From assembly GCF_028335745.1 (NCBI RefSeq), contig NZ_CP116477.1:1736001-1800000 (forward strand): a stretch of DNA of 64,000 bases, written 5' to 3'. A program made the position numbers and the translations under genes. The DNA is from Pectobacterium sp. A5351. Lineage in GTDB: Bacteria; Pseudomonadota; Gammaproteobacteria; Enterobacterales; Enterobacteriaceae. Below the pieces are notes generated by a model that saw only the letters and a program-made list of their open reading frames with translations, searched no databases and was not told the DNA's origin. This document shows, one piece after another, positions 1 to 9,308 of the stretch. The first letter of the stretch is position 1. The number at the start of each line of letters is the position of its first letter.

Positions 1-40
1 CCTATCGTGTGGGAAAGCGATCACACCCTAAGGAGCAGTC

Positions 41-955
41 ATGTACTACGGTTTTGACATGGGCGGAACGAAAATTGAGCTGGGCGTGTTCGACGCCGAG
101 CTGAACAAAGTATGGCAAAAGCGGGTGCCGACACCGCGCACGCATTATGATGAACTGCTTGCCACACTGGTTGATCTGGTGCATGAGGCCGACGCACAGG
201 CCGGCGTTCAGGGGAAGGTCGGTATCGGCATACCGGGAATGGAGACGGGAGACACCGGCGTGCTATTTACCGCTAACCTGCCTGCGGCGATGGGGAAGCC
301 GTTACGTACGGATCTGTCACAGCGTTTGCAGCGGGATGTTCGTCTCAGCAACGATGCCAACTGTTTTGTGCTGTCGGAAGCCTGGGACGCGGAGTTTCGT
401 TCGTATCCTGTCGTGCTGGGGATGATTCTGGGCACGGGGTTGGGGGGCGGTCTGGTAATTAACGGGCGTCAGGTTGAAGGGCACAACGGTATTGCCGGTG
501 AGTTTGGCCATATCCGCCTGCCGTCCGATGCGTTGGATATCATCGGTGTCGACATTCCCCGCGTGAAGTGTGGCTGCGGGCAATTTGGCTGTATTGAGAA
601 TTATATTTCCGGGCGCGGTTTTGAGTGGCTGTACGAGCATCTGTATGGTGAAGCCCTGCCAGCCGTGACCATCATTCGACACTATCGTGGCGGCGAGGAA
701 AAAGCGCTGGAGTTTGTCGATCGCTTTATGGATTTATTGGCGGCCTGTCTGGGTAATCTGTTGACCCTGTTCGATCCGCATTTGCTGGTGTTGGGTGGCG
801 GTCTGTCGAATTTTGATGAAATTTATCAAATTTTGCCAACGCGTCTTCCTCCACGACTTTTACCGATTGCGAAACTGCCACGTATAGAGAAAGCGCGTCA
901 CGGTGATGCGGGCGGCGTACGTGGTGCGGCGTTGCTACACTTAATGGATAACTAG
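41..955 (+). CDS. nagK: N-acetyl-D-glucosamine kinase
   Basis: ROK-family sugar kinase that phosphorylates N-acetylglucosamine released by murein recycling, giving GlcNAc-6-phosphate in the cytoplasm. The sequence shows the N-terminal ATP-binding motif DMGGTK (residues 6-11), the mid-protein EFGHIRLP segment, and the ROK zinc site CGCGQFGC with cysteines at 177, 179 and 184, followed by ENYISGRG. Length 304 aa equals E. coli NagK (303). The ATG has AAGGAG about 6 bases upstream. It is followed after 11 bases by cobB, the same pairing as in E. coli, so the two are probably cotranscribed. The promoter is mostly outside the window. Confidence 0.95.
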   Translation: MYYGFDMGGTKIELGVFDAELNKVWQKRVPTPRTHYDELLATLVDLVHEADAQAGVQGKVGIGIPGMETGDTGVLFTANLPAAMGKPLRTDLSQRLQRDVRLSNDANCFVLSEAWDAEFRSYPVVLGMILGTGLGGGLVINGRQVEGHNGIAGEFGHIRLPSDALDIIGVDIPRVKCGCGQFGCIENYISGRGFEWLYEHLYGEALPAVTIIRHYRGGEEKALEFVDRFMDLLAACLGNLLTLFDPHLLVLGGGLSNFDEIYQILPTRLPPRLLPIAKLPRIEKARHGDAGGVRGAALLHLMDN

Positions 956-966
956 CTGGAGAACGT

Positions 967-1797
967 ATGTATACGCGTCAACGATTAGGGCGGTTTCATA
1001 AGGGAAAGCGACTGCGGCAACAGCGTCTTCGTGCGCGTATTTTCCATCGTGATTATCTGGCAGCAAGCGAAGTGAAAAAACCGCGCGTGGTGGTACTGAC
1101 GGGCGCTGGCATTTCAGCGGAGTCCGGCATTCGTACCTTTCGCGCAACCGATGGCCTGTGGGAAGAACACCGCGTCGAGGATGTCGCCACGCCTGAAGGC
1201 TTTCAGCGTAACCCTGAGCTGGTGCAGGCGTTTTATAACGCCCGTCGCCGTCAGCTACAGCAGCCGGAAATTGTGCCGAATGCCGCGCACCTGGCATTGG
1301 CGAATCTGGAAGCGATGCTGGAAGATAACTTCCTGCTGATTACGCAAAACATCGATAACCTGCATGAGCGTGCTGGGAGCCAGCGCGTCATTCATATGCA
1401 CGGTGAACTGCTGAAAATACGCTGTAGCCAAAGCGGGCAGATTTTTGAGTGGACGGACGATCTCGCCGTTGGCGAACGCTGCCACTGCTGTCAATTTCCC
1501 GCACCGTTACGCCCGCATGTGGTGTGGTTTGGTGAAATGCCGCTGCACATGGACAAGATTTACCATGCGCTGTCGCAGGCAGATTACTTTATTGCGATTG
1601 GCACATCGGGACATGTGTATCCCGCTGCTGGCTTTGTCCATGAGGCCCATTCGCACGGTGCCTACACGCTGGAGCTGAATCTGGAACCCAGCCAGGTAGA
1701 AAGCCAGTTTGATGAAAAAATTTACGGCCCCGCCAGTACCGTCGTGCCTGAGTTCGTCGCGGCCTGGCTGACGCGTGGTCAAAGTATCAAGTTTTAA
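967..1797 (+). CDS. cobB: NAD-dependent protein deacylase (sirtuin)
   Basis: Sirtuin that removes acetyl and succinyl groups from lysines using NAD, for example activating acetyl-CoA synthetase. Seen: an Arg/Lys-rich N-terminal extension (about 40 residues, as in the long E. coli isoform), NAD-binding [14 protein letters not shown] from residue 46, [12 protein letters not shown], catalytic His in HMHGE (about residue 145), a zinc site formed by CSQSGQ and CHCCQ, and VWFGEMP and [11 protein letters not shown]. Length 276 aa against 279 in E. coli. It directly follows nagK with an 11-base gap. A short form starting downstream near KKPRVVVL is possible, as known for the family. Confidence 0.95.
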   Translation: MYTRQRLGRFHKGKRLRQQRLRARIFHRDYLAASEVKKPRVVVLTGAGISAESGIRTFRATDGLWEEHRVEDVATPEGFQRNPELVQAFYNARRRQLQQPEIVPNAAHLALANLEAMLEDNFLLITQNIDNLHERAGSQRVIHMHGELLKIRCSQSGQIFEWTDDLAVGERCHCCQFPAPLRPHVVWFGEMPLHMDKIYHALSQADYFIAIGTSGHVYPAAGFVHEAHSHGAYTLELNLEPSQVESQFDEKIYGPASTVVPEFVAAWLTRGQSIKF

Positions 1798-1819
1798 ACG
1801 TCAGCAAAAAGTGAAAACG

Positions 1820-2056
1820 TCATGAATCGTATGAGGGCGGCGTTTTCTCTTGCCTATCGTTGCCGCAGCAACACTCGTCAAGCTGATCGAACGGCAACAT
1901 GGCGGTGTGGTTAAAGAAACAATATTCACTCTCGCTACAGCGCGTATGTGCAGCGGGTTCTGTCGGCGCGTCCGCCTGCGGATGCGCCGACTGCGATGTT
2001 CCATGATGTGACCGTGTTCCATGAAGAGATAAGGTTCGTCGGAAAAAGCCCAGCAT
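1820..2056 (-). CDS. Small Cys/His-rich protein of unknown function behind a Fur-like box
   Basis: I do not recognise this protein. The proposed ATG (2056) has GAGGG 8 bases upstream in GTGAGGGTAACGCT. An in-frame ATG at 2083 lacks that signal. The 78-residue product starts MLGFFRRTL, is rich in His (LHG, RSHHG, SAHP), and carries DECCCGNDR near its end, which suggests metal binding (inference). A Fur-like site lies 53 bases before the start. It is convergent with cobB. A competing reading frame of similar length exists on the same strand (1801-2070), so coding status is uncertain. Confidence 0.4.
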   Translation of the reverse strand: MLGFFRRTLSLHGTRSHHGTSQSAHPQADAPTEPAAHTRCSESEYCFFNHTAMLPFDQLDECCCGNDRQEKTPPSYDS

Positions 2057-2108
2057 AGCGTTACCCTCACGGTATCTCATCACGAAATGAATGAGATAAT
2101 TATGTTAA

Positions 2109-2123
2109 TGAGAATTATTAACA
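2109..2123 (-). promoter_or_regulatory. Fur-like box
   Basis: TGAGAATTATTAACA matches the 7-1-7 Fur consensus TGATAATNATTATCA at 13 of 15 positions. It sits upstream of the small Cys/His-rich reading frame on the minus strand, in a low-GC stretch compatible with a promoter. Confidence 0.5.
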
Positions 2124-2257
2124 GGTGTAAATTACTCTCATCAATGTAAGCTAAGCGTAGTTGATTATCCGGTAAAGCGGGAATGACAATTGTCAAAATG
2201 TATATCCAAAATTGTTCTATTCGCTCGTCATGCCGAGTCGACAAAGGGTTAGATCGA

Positions 2258-2974
2258 TTAGAAAGTCCGTCTGGCTTCTGCCGCCAGCTCTTTTAGATAA
2301 TGCAGATTGCACAATTCCACCAGATGACCCCGATAGGTAATGTGGCCTTGTCGCTTCCAGTCGGACATCAATCGGCTCAATGTTTCACCGCGCATGCCTA
2401 ATGAGGTCGCCAGTTGCCCTCGGCTTACCGGTAATGTCAGTTGCTGGGTTTGCTGAATATGGTGCTGCCGCAGCAGATAATCTGCCAGACGCTGTGGCGC
2501 GGAGCTGGACGTCAGCCAGTCGATTTGGTTGATGGTCGAGTAGAGCTTCTTACCCAGATAGTTGAGCAAACGCAGCGCCAGCTCCGGGCGCTGCAAACAG
2601 AACTGGTGAATATCCTGCCGTGGAATCATCAGCGTATGGCCGTCGCTCAGCGCGCGGATATTCATCGGGAAGCGGCCGTGATCCATAAACACCGCCGCGA
2701 TGGCGACAAATTCTCCGCGTTCAAACTGGCCGAAAATCTTCTCATCGCCGCCATAGGTATGGCGAAAAGCCTGCAACTTTCCCGTTTCAACCAGCAAACA
2801 GTGCTGCATTTTGTCGCCTTCGCGAAACAGGATGTCATCCTGCCGGAAAAATAGACGTTCGCTTTTTGCCAATAGTTCGCACACCACATCGCTGGGTTCA
2901 TCGCGCATCCAGTCATGCTGAAACAGCACCTCGCCGTATTCATCGGGCGATAGCGCCTTTTTGACAAATGTCAT
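2258..2974 (-). CDS. Crp/Fnr-family transcriptional regulator
   Basis: Transcription factor with an N-terminal cyclic-nucleotide-binding-like barrel (about residues 30-150: FREGDKMQHCLLVETGKLQ, GEFVAIAAVF) and a C-terminal winged helix (about 160-230: SRGQLATSLGMRGETLSRLMSDWKRQG). It lacks the N-terminal cysteine cluster of FNR, so it is not an oxygen sensor of that kind. The general look is of the Dnr/YeiL-like branch, and the effector is unknown. It is divergent from the methyltransferase gene at 3171, which is the obvious candidate target. The start codon lies inside a perfect 8-1-8 palindrome (2963-2979), and GGAGG precedes it. Confidence 0.85.
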   Translation of the reverse strand: MTFVKKALSPDEYGEVLFQHDWMRDEPSDVVCELLAKSERLFFRQDDILFREGDKMQHCLLVETGKLQAFRHTYGGDEKIFGQFERGEFVAIAAVFMDHGRFPMNIRALSDGHTLMIPRQDIHQFCLQRPELALRLLNYLGKKLYSTINQIDWLTSSSAPQRLADYLLRQHHIQQTQQLTLPVSRGQLATSLGMRGETLSRLMSDWKRQGHITYRGHLVELCNLHYLKELAAEARRTF

Positions 2975-2979
2975 TTGTC
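2963..2979. promoter_or_regulatory. Perfect palindrome over a start codon
   Basis: GACAAATG-T-CATTTGTC is an 8-1-8 perfect inverted repeat containing the start codon of the Crp/Fnr-type gene and abutting its ribosome binding site. It could be an operator or an mRNA hairpin that hides the start codon. Confidence 0.5.
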
Positions 2980-2995
2980 CTCCCAGAGGCTGGTA

Positions 2996-3013
2996 TTACC
3001 ATCAAGTTGGTAA
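2996..3013. promoter_or_regulatory. Inverted repeat in divergent promoter region
   Basis: TTACCA-TCAAGT-TGGTAA is a perfect 6-6-6 inverted repeat between the Crp/Fnr-type regulator and the methyltransferase gene. The spacing is that of a Crp/Fnr-type dimer site, but the half-sites match neither CRP nor FNR. It is a candidate site for the neighbouring regulator. Confidence 0.4.
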
Positions 3014-3170
3014 ATGAAAATAATAATCACTTGCATGAATTCGGCAAGCAAAATCACGGCGCGCTGAATCGAGAATAGCGGAGCGTTTCCATGAAAGAAA
3101 ATACCCTTCCAGCGGCACAGGCGCTGGTTCTGCATGAGTCGATTACCCCACCGAATTAAGGAGTGACAGT

Positions 3171-3935
3171 ATGAGCGATCATGAAGCAGGACATAAATTT
3201 TTAGCCCGGTTGGGGAAAAAACGTCTGCGCCCCGGCGGCAGGAAAGCAACCGAGTGGCTGCTCAGTCAGGCTGGGTTCCGGCAGGATAGCGTAGTGCTGG
3301 AGGTCGCCTGTAATATGGGCACGACGGCGATGGAAATCGCACGCCGTTTTGGCTGTCAGGTTATCGGCGCGGATATGGATAAAGCGGCGTTAGAGAAGGC
3401 ACAGGAAAATGTCGCGGCAAACGGCCTGGCATCGCAGGTCACGATTATGCAGGCGAATGCGCTGGAGCTGCCTTTTCCCGATAATCACTTTGACGTAGTG
3501 ATTAATGAAGCCATGTTGACGATGTATGCCGACAAGGCCAAGAGTCGTATTATTGCCGAATATTATCGCGTGCTGAAACCGGGTGGCCGCCTGATTACCC
3601 ACGATATTATGCTGCTCTCCGAGAAGGATACCGGCGCATTACAGGCGGTGGAACAGATGCATAAAGCGATCAACGTACATGCTCAGCCGATGCTGCGTGA
3701 GTGCTGGGTGACGTTGTTTCAGGAATGTGGTTTTAGCAAGGTCAACTACGATAACGGTGCCATGACGCTGCTGACGCCACAAGGGCTGATTTATGATGAA
3801 GGGCTGGCTGGCGCGGCACGTATCGTAAAAAATGCGCTGAAGAAAGAAAACCGCGATATGTTCTTCAACATGTTCCATACCTTCCGTCGCAATCGCAACC
3901 AGCTTAACTATATTGCGGTATGTAGCACGAAGTAG
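3171..3935 (+). CDS. SAM-dependent class I methyltransferase
   Basis: Cytoplasmic methyltransferase with a Rossmann fold. Motif I is VLEVACNMGTTAMEIARRFG (about residues 42-61, with a slightly unusual glycine loop), followed by the acidic GADMD that binds the SAM ribose, then FDVVINEAMLTMY and the ubiE-like RVLKPGGRLITHD. Length is 254 aa. The substrate is not predictable. The basic N-terminus (KKRLRPGGRKATEWLL) is shared by uncharacterised enterobacterial relatives, as far as I recall. A good ribosome site (AAGGAG) precedes the ATG. The gene is divergent from a Crp/Fnr regulator, so regulation by it is likely (inference). Confidence 0.85.
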   Translation: MSDHEAGHKFLARLGKKRLRPGGRKATEWLLSQAGFRQDSVVLEVACNMGTTAMEIARRFGCQVIGADMDKAALEKAQENVAANGLASQVTIMQANALELPFPDNHFDVVINEAMLTMYADKAKSRIIAEYYRVLKPGGRLITHDIMLLSEKDTGALQAVEQMHKAINVHAQPMLRECWVTLFQECGFSKVNYDNGAMTLLTPQGLIYDEGLAGAARIVKNALKKENRDMFFNMFHTFRRNRNQLNYIAVCSTK

Positions 3936-4071
3936 TTGTCGTATTCCTTTTGGCTGCATAGCGATAACAATGAAAAAGCGTGTAAGGCAGGCGAAATCGT
4001 TTAACATACGTGACAGGACGTTATCTTAACTGCGCTCTTTTATTGCGCTGGATTCCTTGTTACGGTGAACA

Positions 4072-5109
4072 ATGCAGCCATTATCGCCGGGTGATATCCC
4101 GCTAAAGCACGCGACGCCGTTGCCTCACTACAGCCAGCTAAAACAACAGCAGTACAGACGCGATCGTCGGAGTCTGGTACTGCTGTTGGTGTTTCTTGCG
4201 CTTGCGCTGACCGTCAGTCTGTGCGCCGGAGAGCGCTGGATTTGGCCGACGGCCTGGCTGGATGACGCTCAGCAACTCTTTGTCTGGCAATTGCGTTTGC
4301 CGAGAACATTGGCTGTGATGCTGGTGGGCGCTAGTCTGGCGATGTCAGGCACCGTGATGCAGGCGGTTTTTGATAACCCATTGGCGGAACCGGGGTTGCT
4401 GGGCGTCGCGAACGGCGCGGGCGTGGCCTTAGTGCTGGCGGTACTGCTGGGGCAGGGATTGCTGCCCGTCTGGACCTTAAGCCTGAGCGCCATTGCTGGC
4501 GCGCTGCTGATTACCTTTCTGTTGCTCCATTTTGCCCGCCGTCATATTTCCAACACCCGTTTATTACTCATTGGCATTGCGCTCGGGATTATCTGTAGCG
4601 CGGTGATGACCTGGACCGTCTATTTCAGTACCAGTCTCGATTTACGCCAACTGATGTACTGGATGATGGGGGGCTTCAGCGGTATTGACTGGCGGCACGG
4701 CTGGCTGATGTTGGCGCTCTTGCCGCTGCTGCTGTGGCTGAGTCGTCAGGGGGCCGTGCTGAACGGGTTGACGCTGGGTGAGATTCAGGCGCGTCAGTTG
4801 GGTATTCCGGTCTATCGCTGGCGCACGATTCTCGTGTTGGTGATGGGTGTACAGGTCGGGCTGAGCGTGGCGCTGGCCGGCATCATCGCGTTTATTGGCT
4901 TGGTGAGCCCACACATGTTGCGGCTGTGCGGGTTGACCGATCAGCGCTATTTATTGAGCGGCTGTGCGTTGGCTGGCGGTGGTGTTCTGCTGCTGGCGGA
5001 TACGGTCGCGCGCGTGGCGCTGAGTTCAGCCGAGTTGCCGATAGGCGTGGTTACCGCTACGCTGGGATCGCCATGGTTTATCTGGTTGTTATTACGTAAT
5101 CGGCTGTAG
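4072..5109 (+). CDS. btuC: Vitamin B12 ABC importer, permease subunit
   Basis: Inner-membrane permease of the BtuCDF cobalamin importer (FecCD family, ten membrane helices). Recognised by LSLCAGE-like [36 protein letters not shown], the family signature [16 protein letters not shown], and the C-terminal [14 protein letters not shown] that contacts the ATPase. Length is 345 aa versus 326 in E. coli. The difference is an N-terminal extension rich in Gln/Arg, so a start further in cannot be excluded. It is followed by btuE and btuD, as in E. coli, but ihfA is not next to it here. Confidence 0.95.
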   Translation: MQPLSPGDIPLKHATPLPHYSQLKQQQYRRDRRSLVLLLVFLALALTVSLCAGERWIWPTAWLDDAQQLFVWQLRLPRTLAVMLVGASLAMSGTVMQAVFDNPLAEPGLLGVANGAGVALVLAVLLGQGLLPVWTLSLSAIAGALLITFLLLHFARRHISNTRLLLIGIALGIICSAVMTWTVYFSTSLDLRQLMYWMMGGFSGIDWRHGWLMLALLPLLLWLSRQGAVLNGLTLGEIQARQLGIPVYRWRTILVLVMGVQVGLSVALAGIIAFIGLVSPHMLRLCGLTDQRYLLSGCALAGGGVLLLADTVARVALSSAELPIGVVTATLGSPWFIWLLLRNRL

Positions 5110-5160
5110 CGATAGGTCCTGTTTTATCCATTCTTATTGATCATTAAAGGGAGCAAAACG

Positions 5161-5712
5161 ATGAGCACTGAAATCTATGCTATTCCGCTGACCACTATCG
5201 ACGGGAAAGCGACAACGTTTGAGGCGTTTAAAGGGCAGGTGGCTTTAGTTGTTAATGTCGCATCGCAATGCGGCCTGACTAAGCAATACGACGCGTTGGA
5301 AAAACTCTATGAGACCTATCGCGACAAAGGTCTGGTTGTGTTGGGATTCCCTTCCAATGAATTTGCCGGGCAGGAACCGGGCTCGGAAGAAGAGATTCAG
5401 GCATTCTGCCGTGGGACGTTTGGCGTTCAGTTCCCGATGTTCAGCAAGATTGAAGTGAATGGCGAGAATCGTCATCCACTGTATCAGCGGTTGATTCGTG
5501 AGCAGCCGGAAGCCAACGGAACCTGGAAAAGTGATTTTTTTGCGCGTTTGGTCAATAAAGGTCGTAAGCCTAAGAATCCGGAAGACATCCTGTGGAATTT
5601 CGAAAAATTCCTGGTGGATCGCGAAGGGCGTGTGATTGATCGTTTTGCGCCGGATATGGCACCTGACCATGACACCATTGTGAAAGCGATCGAAGCGGCG
5701 TTGGTAAAATAA
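5161..5712 (+). CDS. btuE: Glutathione peroxidase-like thiol peroxidase
   Basis: Non-selenium glutathione peroxidase family enzyme that reduces hydroperoxides, with thioredoxin or glutathione as reductant. It is not needed for B12 transport despite its name. Seen: NVASQCGLTKQY with the peroxidatic Cys in place of selenocysteine, the FPSNEFAGQEPG motif with the catalytic Gln region, and WNFEKFLVDREG. The start at 5161 gives 183 aa, the E. coli length, and has GGGAG at a good distance. A longer in-frame start at 5137 is less likely. It sits between btuC and btuD, and its stop codon touches the btuD start. Confidence 0.95.
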   Translation: MSTEIYAIPLTTIDGKATTFEAFKGQVALVVNVASQCGLTKQYDALEKLYETYRDKGLVVLGFPSNEFAGQEPGSEEEIQAFCRGTFGVQFPMFSKIEVNGENRHPLYQRLIREQPEANGTWKSDFFARLVNKGRKPKNPEDILWNFEKFLVDREGRVIDRFAPDMAPDHDTIVKAIEAALVK

Positions 5713-6489
5713 TTGACGCAACAAACTTCCCCGGTATTGCAGCTACGGCAGGCTGGCATATCGCCGCGTTTGTTGCCGACAACGGCGGCGTGTCGTCGCG
5801 GTGAGTTGCTGCATATCATTGGCCCGAACGGGGCAGGGAAGAGTACCCTGCTGGCAAGAGCGGCTGGCCTGCTGGCGGGGGAAGGCGAGGTCTATCTGGC
5901 TGGTACGCCGCTGTCGCAGTATACGGCGGCGGATTTAGCCGTACGACGCGCCTATCTGGCACAGCAGCAGCCTCCTCTGGCGCTGATGCCGGTATTCCAG
6001 TACTGGCAACTGCATCAACCGCCGCTGGCTCAGGAATACGCGGTCGAAAAGGTGGTGCATTTTCTGGCAGAACGCCTGATGTTAACCGACAAGTTGGCGC
6101 GCCCGCTCACGCAATTATCGGGCGGCGAGTGGCAGCGCGTTCGGCTGGTGGCGGCGCTGTTGCAGATTTGGCCGACGATCAACCCGCATGCGCGTTTGCT
6201 GCTGCTGGATGAACCGACCAACAGCCTCGATGTGGCGCAGCAGGCGGCACTGGATGCGTTATTGAGTGAACTCTGCCATTTTGGCATCACGGTCATGGTT
6301 TGCGCCCACGATCTGAACCACAGCGCCCACCATGCGGATCGTGTGTGGTTGTTGTCAGAAGGCGTACTGGTGGCACAGGGCGAGACGGCGGAGGTGATGT
6401 TGCCTGAGGTGCTTTCCCCTGTGTTTGGTGTCGCGTTTCAGCGGCACGTGGTTGATGGCAGAAATTGGATCATCACGCGCAGCGCCTAG
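5713..6489 (+). CDS. btuD: Vitamin B12 ABC importer, ATP-binding subunit
   Basis: ATPase that drives BtuC. Seen: Walker [10 protein letters not shown] (about residue 38), signature LSGGEWQRVRLVAALLQ, Walker B LLLLDEPTNSLD and the switch His in AHDLNHS. The start is TTG at 5713, immediately after the btuE TAA, which points to translational coupling. No ATG lies nearby in this frame that would preserve the N-terminal domain. Length is 258 aa versus 249 in E. coli. The periplasmic binding protein BtuF is not in this window. Confidence 0.93.
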   Translation: MTQQTSPVLQLRQAGISPRLLPTTAACRRGELLHIIGPNGAGKSTLLARAAGLLAGEGEVYLAGTPLSQYTAADLAVRRAYLAQQQPPLALMPVFQYWQLHQPPLAQEYAVEKVVHFLAERLMLTDKLARPLTQLSGGEWQRVRLVAALLQIWPTINPHARLLLLDEPTNSLDVAQQAALDALLSELCHFGITVMVCAHDLNHSAHHADRVWLLSEGVLVAQGETAEVMLPEVLSPVFGVAFQRHVVDGRNWIITRSA

Positions 6490-6704
6490 CGCCGCTCGTT
6501 TAACTATCGAGATACCGGGATAGTCCCCTCAATCCATGCTTAAACGGCCAGTATTATTCAGGCCCCTGACTCCTGTTGCGAGGGGATGACGTCGTCAGAA
6601 AATAGGAAAAATCGCCTTTACTTGCCAGTTACCCCGATTAAACGCTAAATTAATCCAATACCTAGCATTTTCAAACGCTAGAGGTCTATGGCTTCGGCGG
6701 TTTT

Positions 6705-7193
6705 ATGGTAATTGCGATGATACGTTTACGACATGCTTTGATCCTCGCCAGCCTGATTTTGGTCGGCTGTAGCAGTAGTCGGCATAATAATCCGCCGCCG
6801 AATGCGCGCCTGAGCGATTCGATCATGGTGATGGTGCAGCTAAACGATCAACTGGGGCAATGGTACAGAACGCCTTACCGCTATGGCGGACTGGATCGTA
6901 ACGGCGTCGATTGTTCCGGTTTCGTCTACCTGACGTTTCGCGATAAGTTTGGCATGCAGTTGCCGCGCACCACGGAAGAACAAACCGAACTGGGCGAGCG
7001 CGTTGACCGCGATAATCTGTTACCGGGCGATTTGGTCTTTTTCAAAACGGGCAGCGGCAGTAGTGGGTTGCACGTCGGCATTTATGATAAAGACGATCAG
7101 TTTATTCATGCCTCCACCAGCCAGGGCGTAATCCGCTCGTCGTTGGATAACGTGTACTGGAAACGGGCTTACTGGCAGGCTCGACGCATCTAA
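6705..7193 (+). CDS. nlpC: NlpC/P60 family lipoprotein endopeptidase
   Basis: Lipoprotein of the NlpC/P60 family, expected to cleave murein peptide bonds. Signal peptide with lipobox LILVGC, then a short linker. The catalytic domain shows Cys in [12 protein letters not shown], His in [11 protein letters not shown] and the third residue in [10 protein letters not shown], ending WQARRI like E. coli NlpC. The start at 6705 is given. ATG 6717 (MIRLRHAL) would also give a normal signal peptide, and neither has a strong ribosome site. Placement next to btuD is as in E. coli. Confidence 0.93.
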   Translation: MVIAMIRLRHALILASLILVGCSSSRHNNPPPNARLSDSIMVMVQLNDQLGQWYRTPYRYGGLDRNGVDCSGFVYLTFRDKFGMQLPRTTEEQTELGERVDRDNLLPGDLVFFKTGSGSSGLHVGIYDKDDQFIHASTSQGVIRSSLDNVYWKRAYWQARRI

Positions 7194-7240
7194 TTTTCCT
7201 TCCTTATTCTGTTTTGTTGACAGCATGGAGCTATCCACTC

Positions 7241-8257
7241 ATGTCCTCTCTGCGTTTACTCATCTCTGACTCTTACGATCCCTGGTTTAATCTGGCCGTT
7301 GAGGAATGCATCTTTCGCCAGATGCCCACCACGCAGCGGGTGTTATTTTTGTGGCGCAATGCAGAAACCGTGGTGATTGGTCGCGCCCAGAACCCGTGGA
7401 AAGAGTGCAATACGCGGCGGATGGAAGAGGATGGCATCAAACTGGCACGGCGCAGCAGCGGCGGTGGGGCGGTCTTTCACGATCTCGGGAATACCTGTTT
7501 TACCTTTATGGCCGGCAAACCGGAGTACGACAAAAGTGTTTCAACGCAGATCGTTCTGGATGCACTCAGTGCGCTTGGGTTAAAGGCCAGCGCGTCGGGT
7601 CGTAACGATCTGGTGGTGGAAACCGCAGACGGCGTGCGCAAGGTATCCGGTTCTGCCTATCGCGAAACCAAAGATCGCGGCTTTCATCATGGCACGCTGT
7701 TGCTGAATGCAGATCTCAGTCGCTTAGCGGACTATTTGAACCCGGATGTTAAGAAGCTACAGGCGAAAGGGATTACATCCGTGCGTTCCCGCGTCGCTAA
7801 TCTGGTGGAATTGCTGCCCTCTGTCGATCACCAGATTATTAGTCAGGCAGTGACGCAGGCCTTCTTTACTTATTTCGGCGAACAGTGTGAACCGGAAATT
7901 ATCTCGCCTTCTGCCCATCCAGATCTACCGGGATTCAGCGAACAGTTTGCACGTCAAAGCAGCTGGGAATGGAATTTCGGTCAGGCACCAGATTTCTCGC
8001 ATTTACTCGATAACCGCTTTACCTGGGGCGGCATTGAATTGCATTTCGATGTGGAACGCGGCGTGATTGTCCGTGCGCAGATTTATACCGATAGCCTGAA
8101 TCCCGCGCCGTTAGAAGCACTCGCTTGCGCATTACAGGGAACGGCATATCGCCCGGAAAATATGGCGGCTACGTGTCAGACGCTGATTAGCGTTTTCCCC
8201 GAACAGCAAAATGAATTGCAGGAACTGGCCGACTGGCTGGAGCAGAGTTTGCGTTAA
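7241..8257 (+). CDS. lplA: Lipoate-protein ligase A
   Basis: Activates free lipoate with ATP and transfers it to the lipoyl domains of 2-oxoacid dehydrogenases and GcvH. Seen: [23 protein letters not shown] with [20 protein letters not shown] (lipoyl-AMP binding), and the small C-terminal domain. The start at 7241 gives 338 aa, exactly the E. coli length and N-terminus ([18 protein letters not shown]), and is preferred over an in-frame ATG at 7214. The gene is wedged between nlpC and ydiV, which are adjacent in E. coli, so it was inserted or moved here. Confidence 0.96.
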   Translation: MSSLRLLISDSYDPWFNLAVEECIFRQMPTTQRVLFLWRNAETVVIGRAQNPWKECNTRRMEEDGIKLARRSSGGGAVFHDLGNTCFTFMAGKPEYDKSVSTQIVLDALSALGLKASASGRNDLVVETADGVRKVSGSAYRETKDRGFHHGTLLLNADLSRLADYLNPDVKKLQAKGITSVRSRVANLVELLPSVDHQIISQAVTQAFFTYFGEQCEPEIISPSAHPDLPGFSEQFARQSSWEWNFGQAPDFSHLLDNRFTWGGIELHFDVERGVIVRAQIYTDSLNPAPLEALACALQGTAYRPENMAATCQTLISVFPEQQNELQELADWLEQSLR

Positions 8258-8381
8258 CGCGTGACGTTCGCTGCTAAACACGTCCTGTTACATAGCAGAA
8301 AGGTGATTTTTTGTGCGTTATGCGGACAAGCGTTGTAGATTCACCTATAATAATAACGTAATGTGATTATTACTAATTGCT

Positions 8382-9122
8382 ATGCAGTACAGGATCATGC
8401 GTATCCATCTTGCTGTTGACTACACCAGTGACTATGTTTTTTGGCCGATATTCAGGTTGGATGGAACGCTACTGGCTGTCGAAATGATAAGCCATTTTAA
8501 TGGCCTTTCGGGCAAGTTGAGCATGCCTGCCGATATCCTCCTCATGCAATTGAATCCGCGTCAGAAGCAGGATTTGATTCATGAACAGCTGCTTTTTATC
8601 AAAGAAAAATCCGCATGGTTTATCGATAACCACATTCAACTGGTGCTGAAGGTGGGGCATGAAATAGCAGAAATTTTACTCAATTCTGACGTGCTGCGCG
8701 ACGAAATCAAACGTCTCGATTTTGTTCTGTTGGAAATTAATGAGTTTTTCCCACAACTTTCACAGGGAAAAGAAAACGCCGCGCTACTGAATTTGAGCCG
8801 GTCTGTTCCTTTATGGCTGGATAATTTTGGTTCTGCAAAGACAACGCTGAAACCTTTGCACGATGGGTTAGTGCGCGGAGTGAAACTGGATCGTCAGTTT
8901 ATTGGGCAGCTTTTATCGCGTCCGGCCAATACGCTGATGATGGAGCCGTTATTACGGACGATTAAAAACAGTTATTCAGGCATCGATATTGTTGCCAAAG
9001 AGGTCGATAGTATGGCGATTCTGAATAAAATGAGGCAGCTAAATATTGATGCCGTTCAGGGCCAAATGTGGCCCGCCGTGCATTTCGAGCGACTTGAGCA
9101 GCGTACGACGCTGCTCAGCTAA
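8382..9122 (+). CDS. ydiV: Degenerate EAL-domain protein, YdiV-like anti-FlhDC factor
   Basis: EAL-fold protein of 246 aa. In E. coli and Salmonella the gene at this place (nlpC-ydiV-ydiU) encodes a factor that binds FlhD and blocks flagellar gene activation rather than degrading c-di-GMP. Here the EAL motif reads VEMISHF and most metal ligands of active phosphodiesterases are not apparent (seen). Loss of catalysis and a YdiV role are therefore inferred from synteny and degeneracy. An alternative start is ATG 8397. It is followed by selO after 186 bases. Confidence 0.8.
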   Translation: MQYRIMRIHLAVDYTSDYVFWPIFRLDGTLLAVEMISHFNGLSGKLSMPADILLMQLNPRQKQDLIHEQLLFIKEKSAWFIDNHIQLVLKVGHEIAEILLNSDVLRDEIKRLDFVLLEINEFFPQLSQGKENAALLNLSRSVPLWLDNFGSAKTTLKPLHDGLVRGVKLDRQFIGQLLSRPANTLMMEPLLRTIKNSYSGIDIVAKEVDSMAILNKMRQLNIDAVQGQMWPAVHFERLEQRTTLLS

Positions 9123-9308
9123 CTCAAGAGATTCACGGTCTTTGAGTGTGAGCGTTCCTCCTGAATAGGCGTGGTGCAAATAATACCCCTGTGTTTCCTC
9201 CGTGTTAATTTCATTGCCATCCCTCTACACTTTCTGCATACCCGTTAGTCGATGTGTGGTGAGCGTATGGCTCTCTTCACCTGAACAGGGTGGTACTAGG
9301 GAGACAGG

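Noticed and set aside
1801..2070. Second minus-strand frame overlapping the small Cys/His-rich ORF
   Set aside because: It lacks the ribosome site of the preferred frame, and its Arg-rich sequence looks like an out-of-frame translation.
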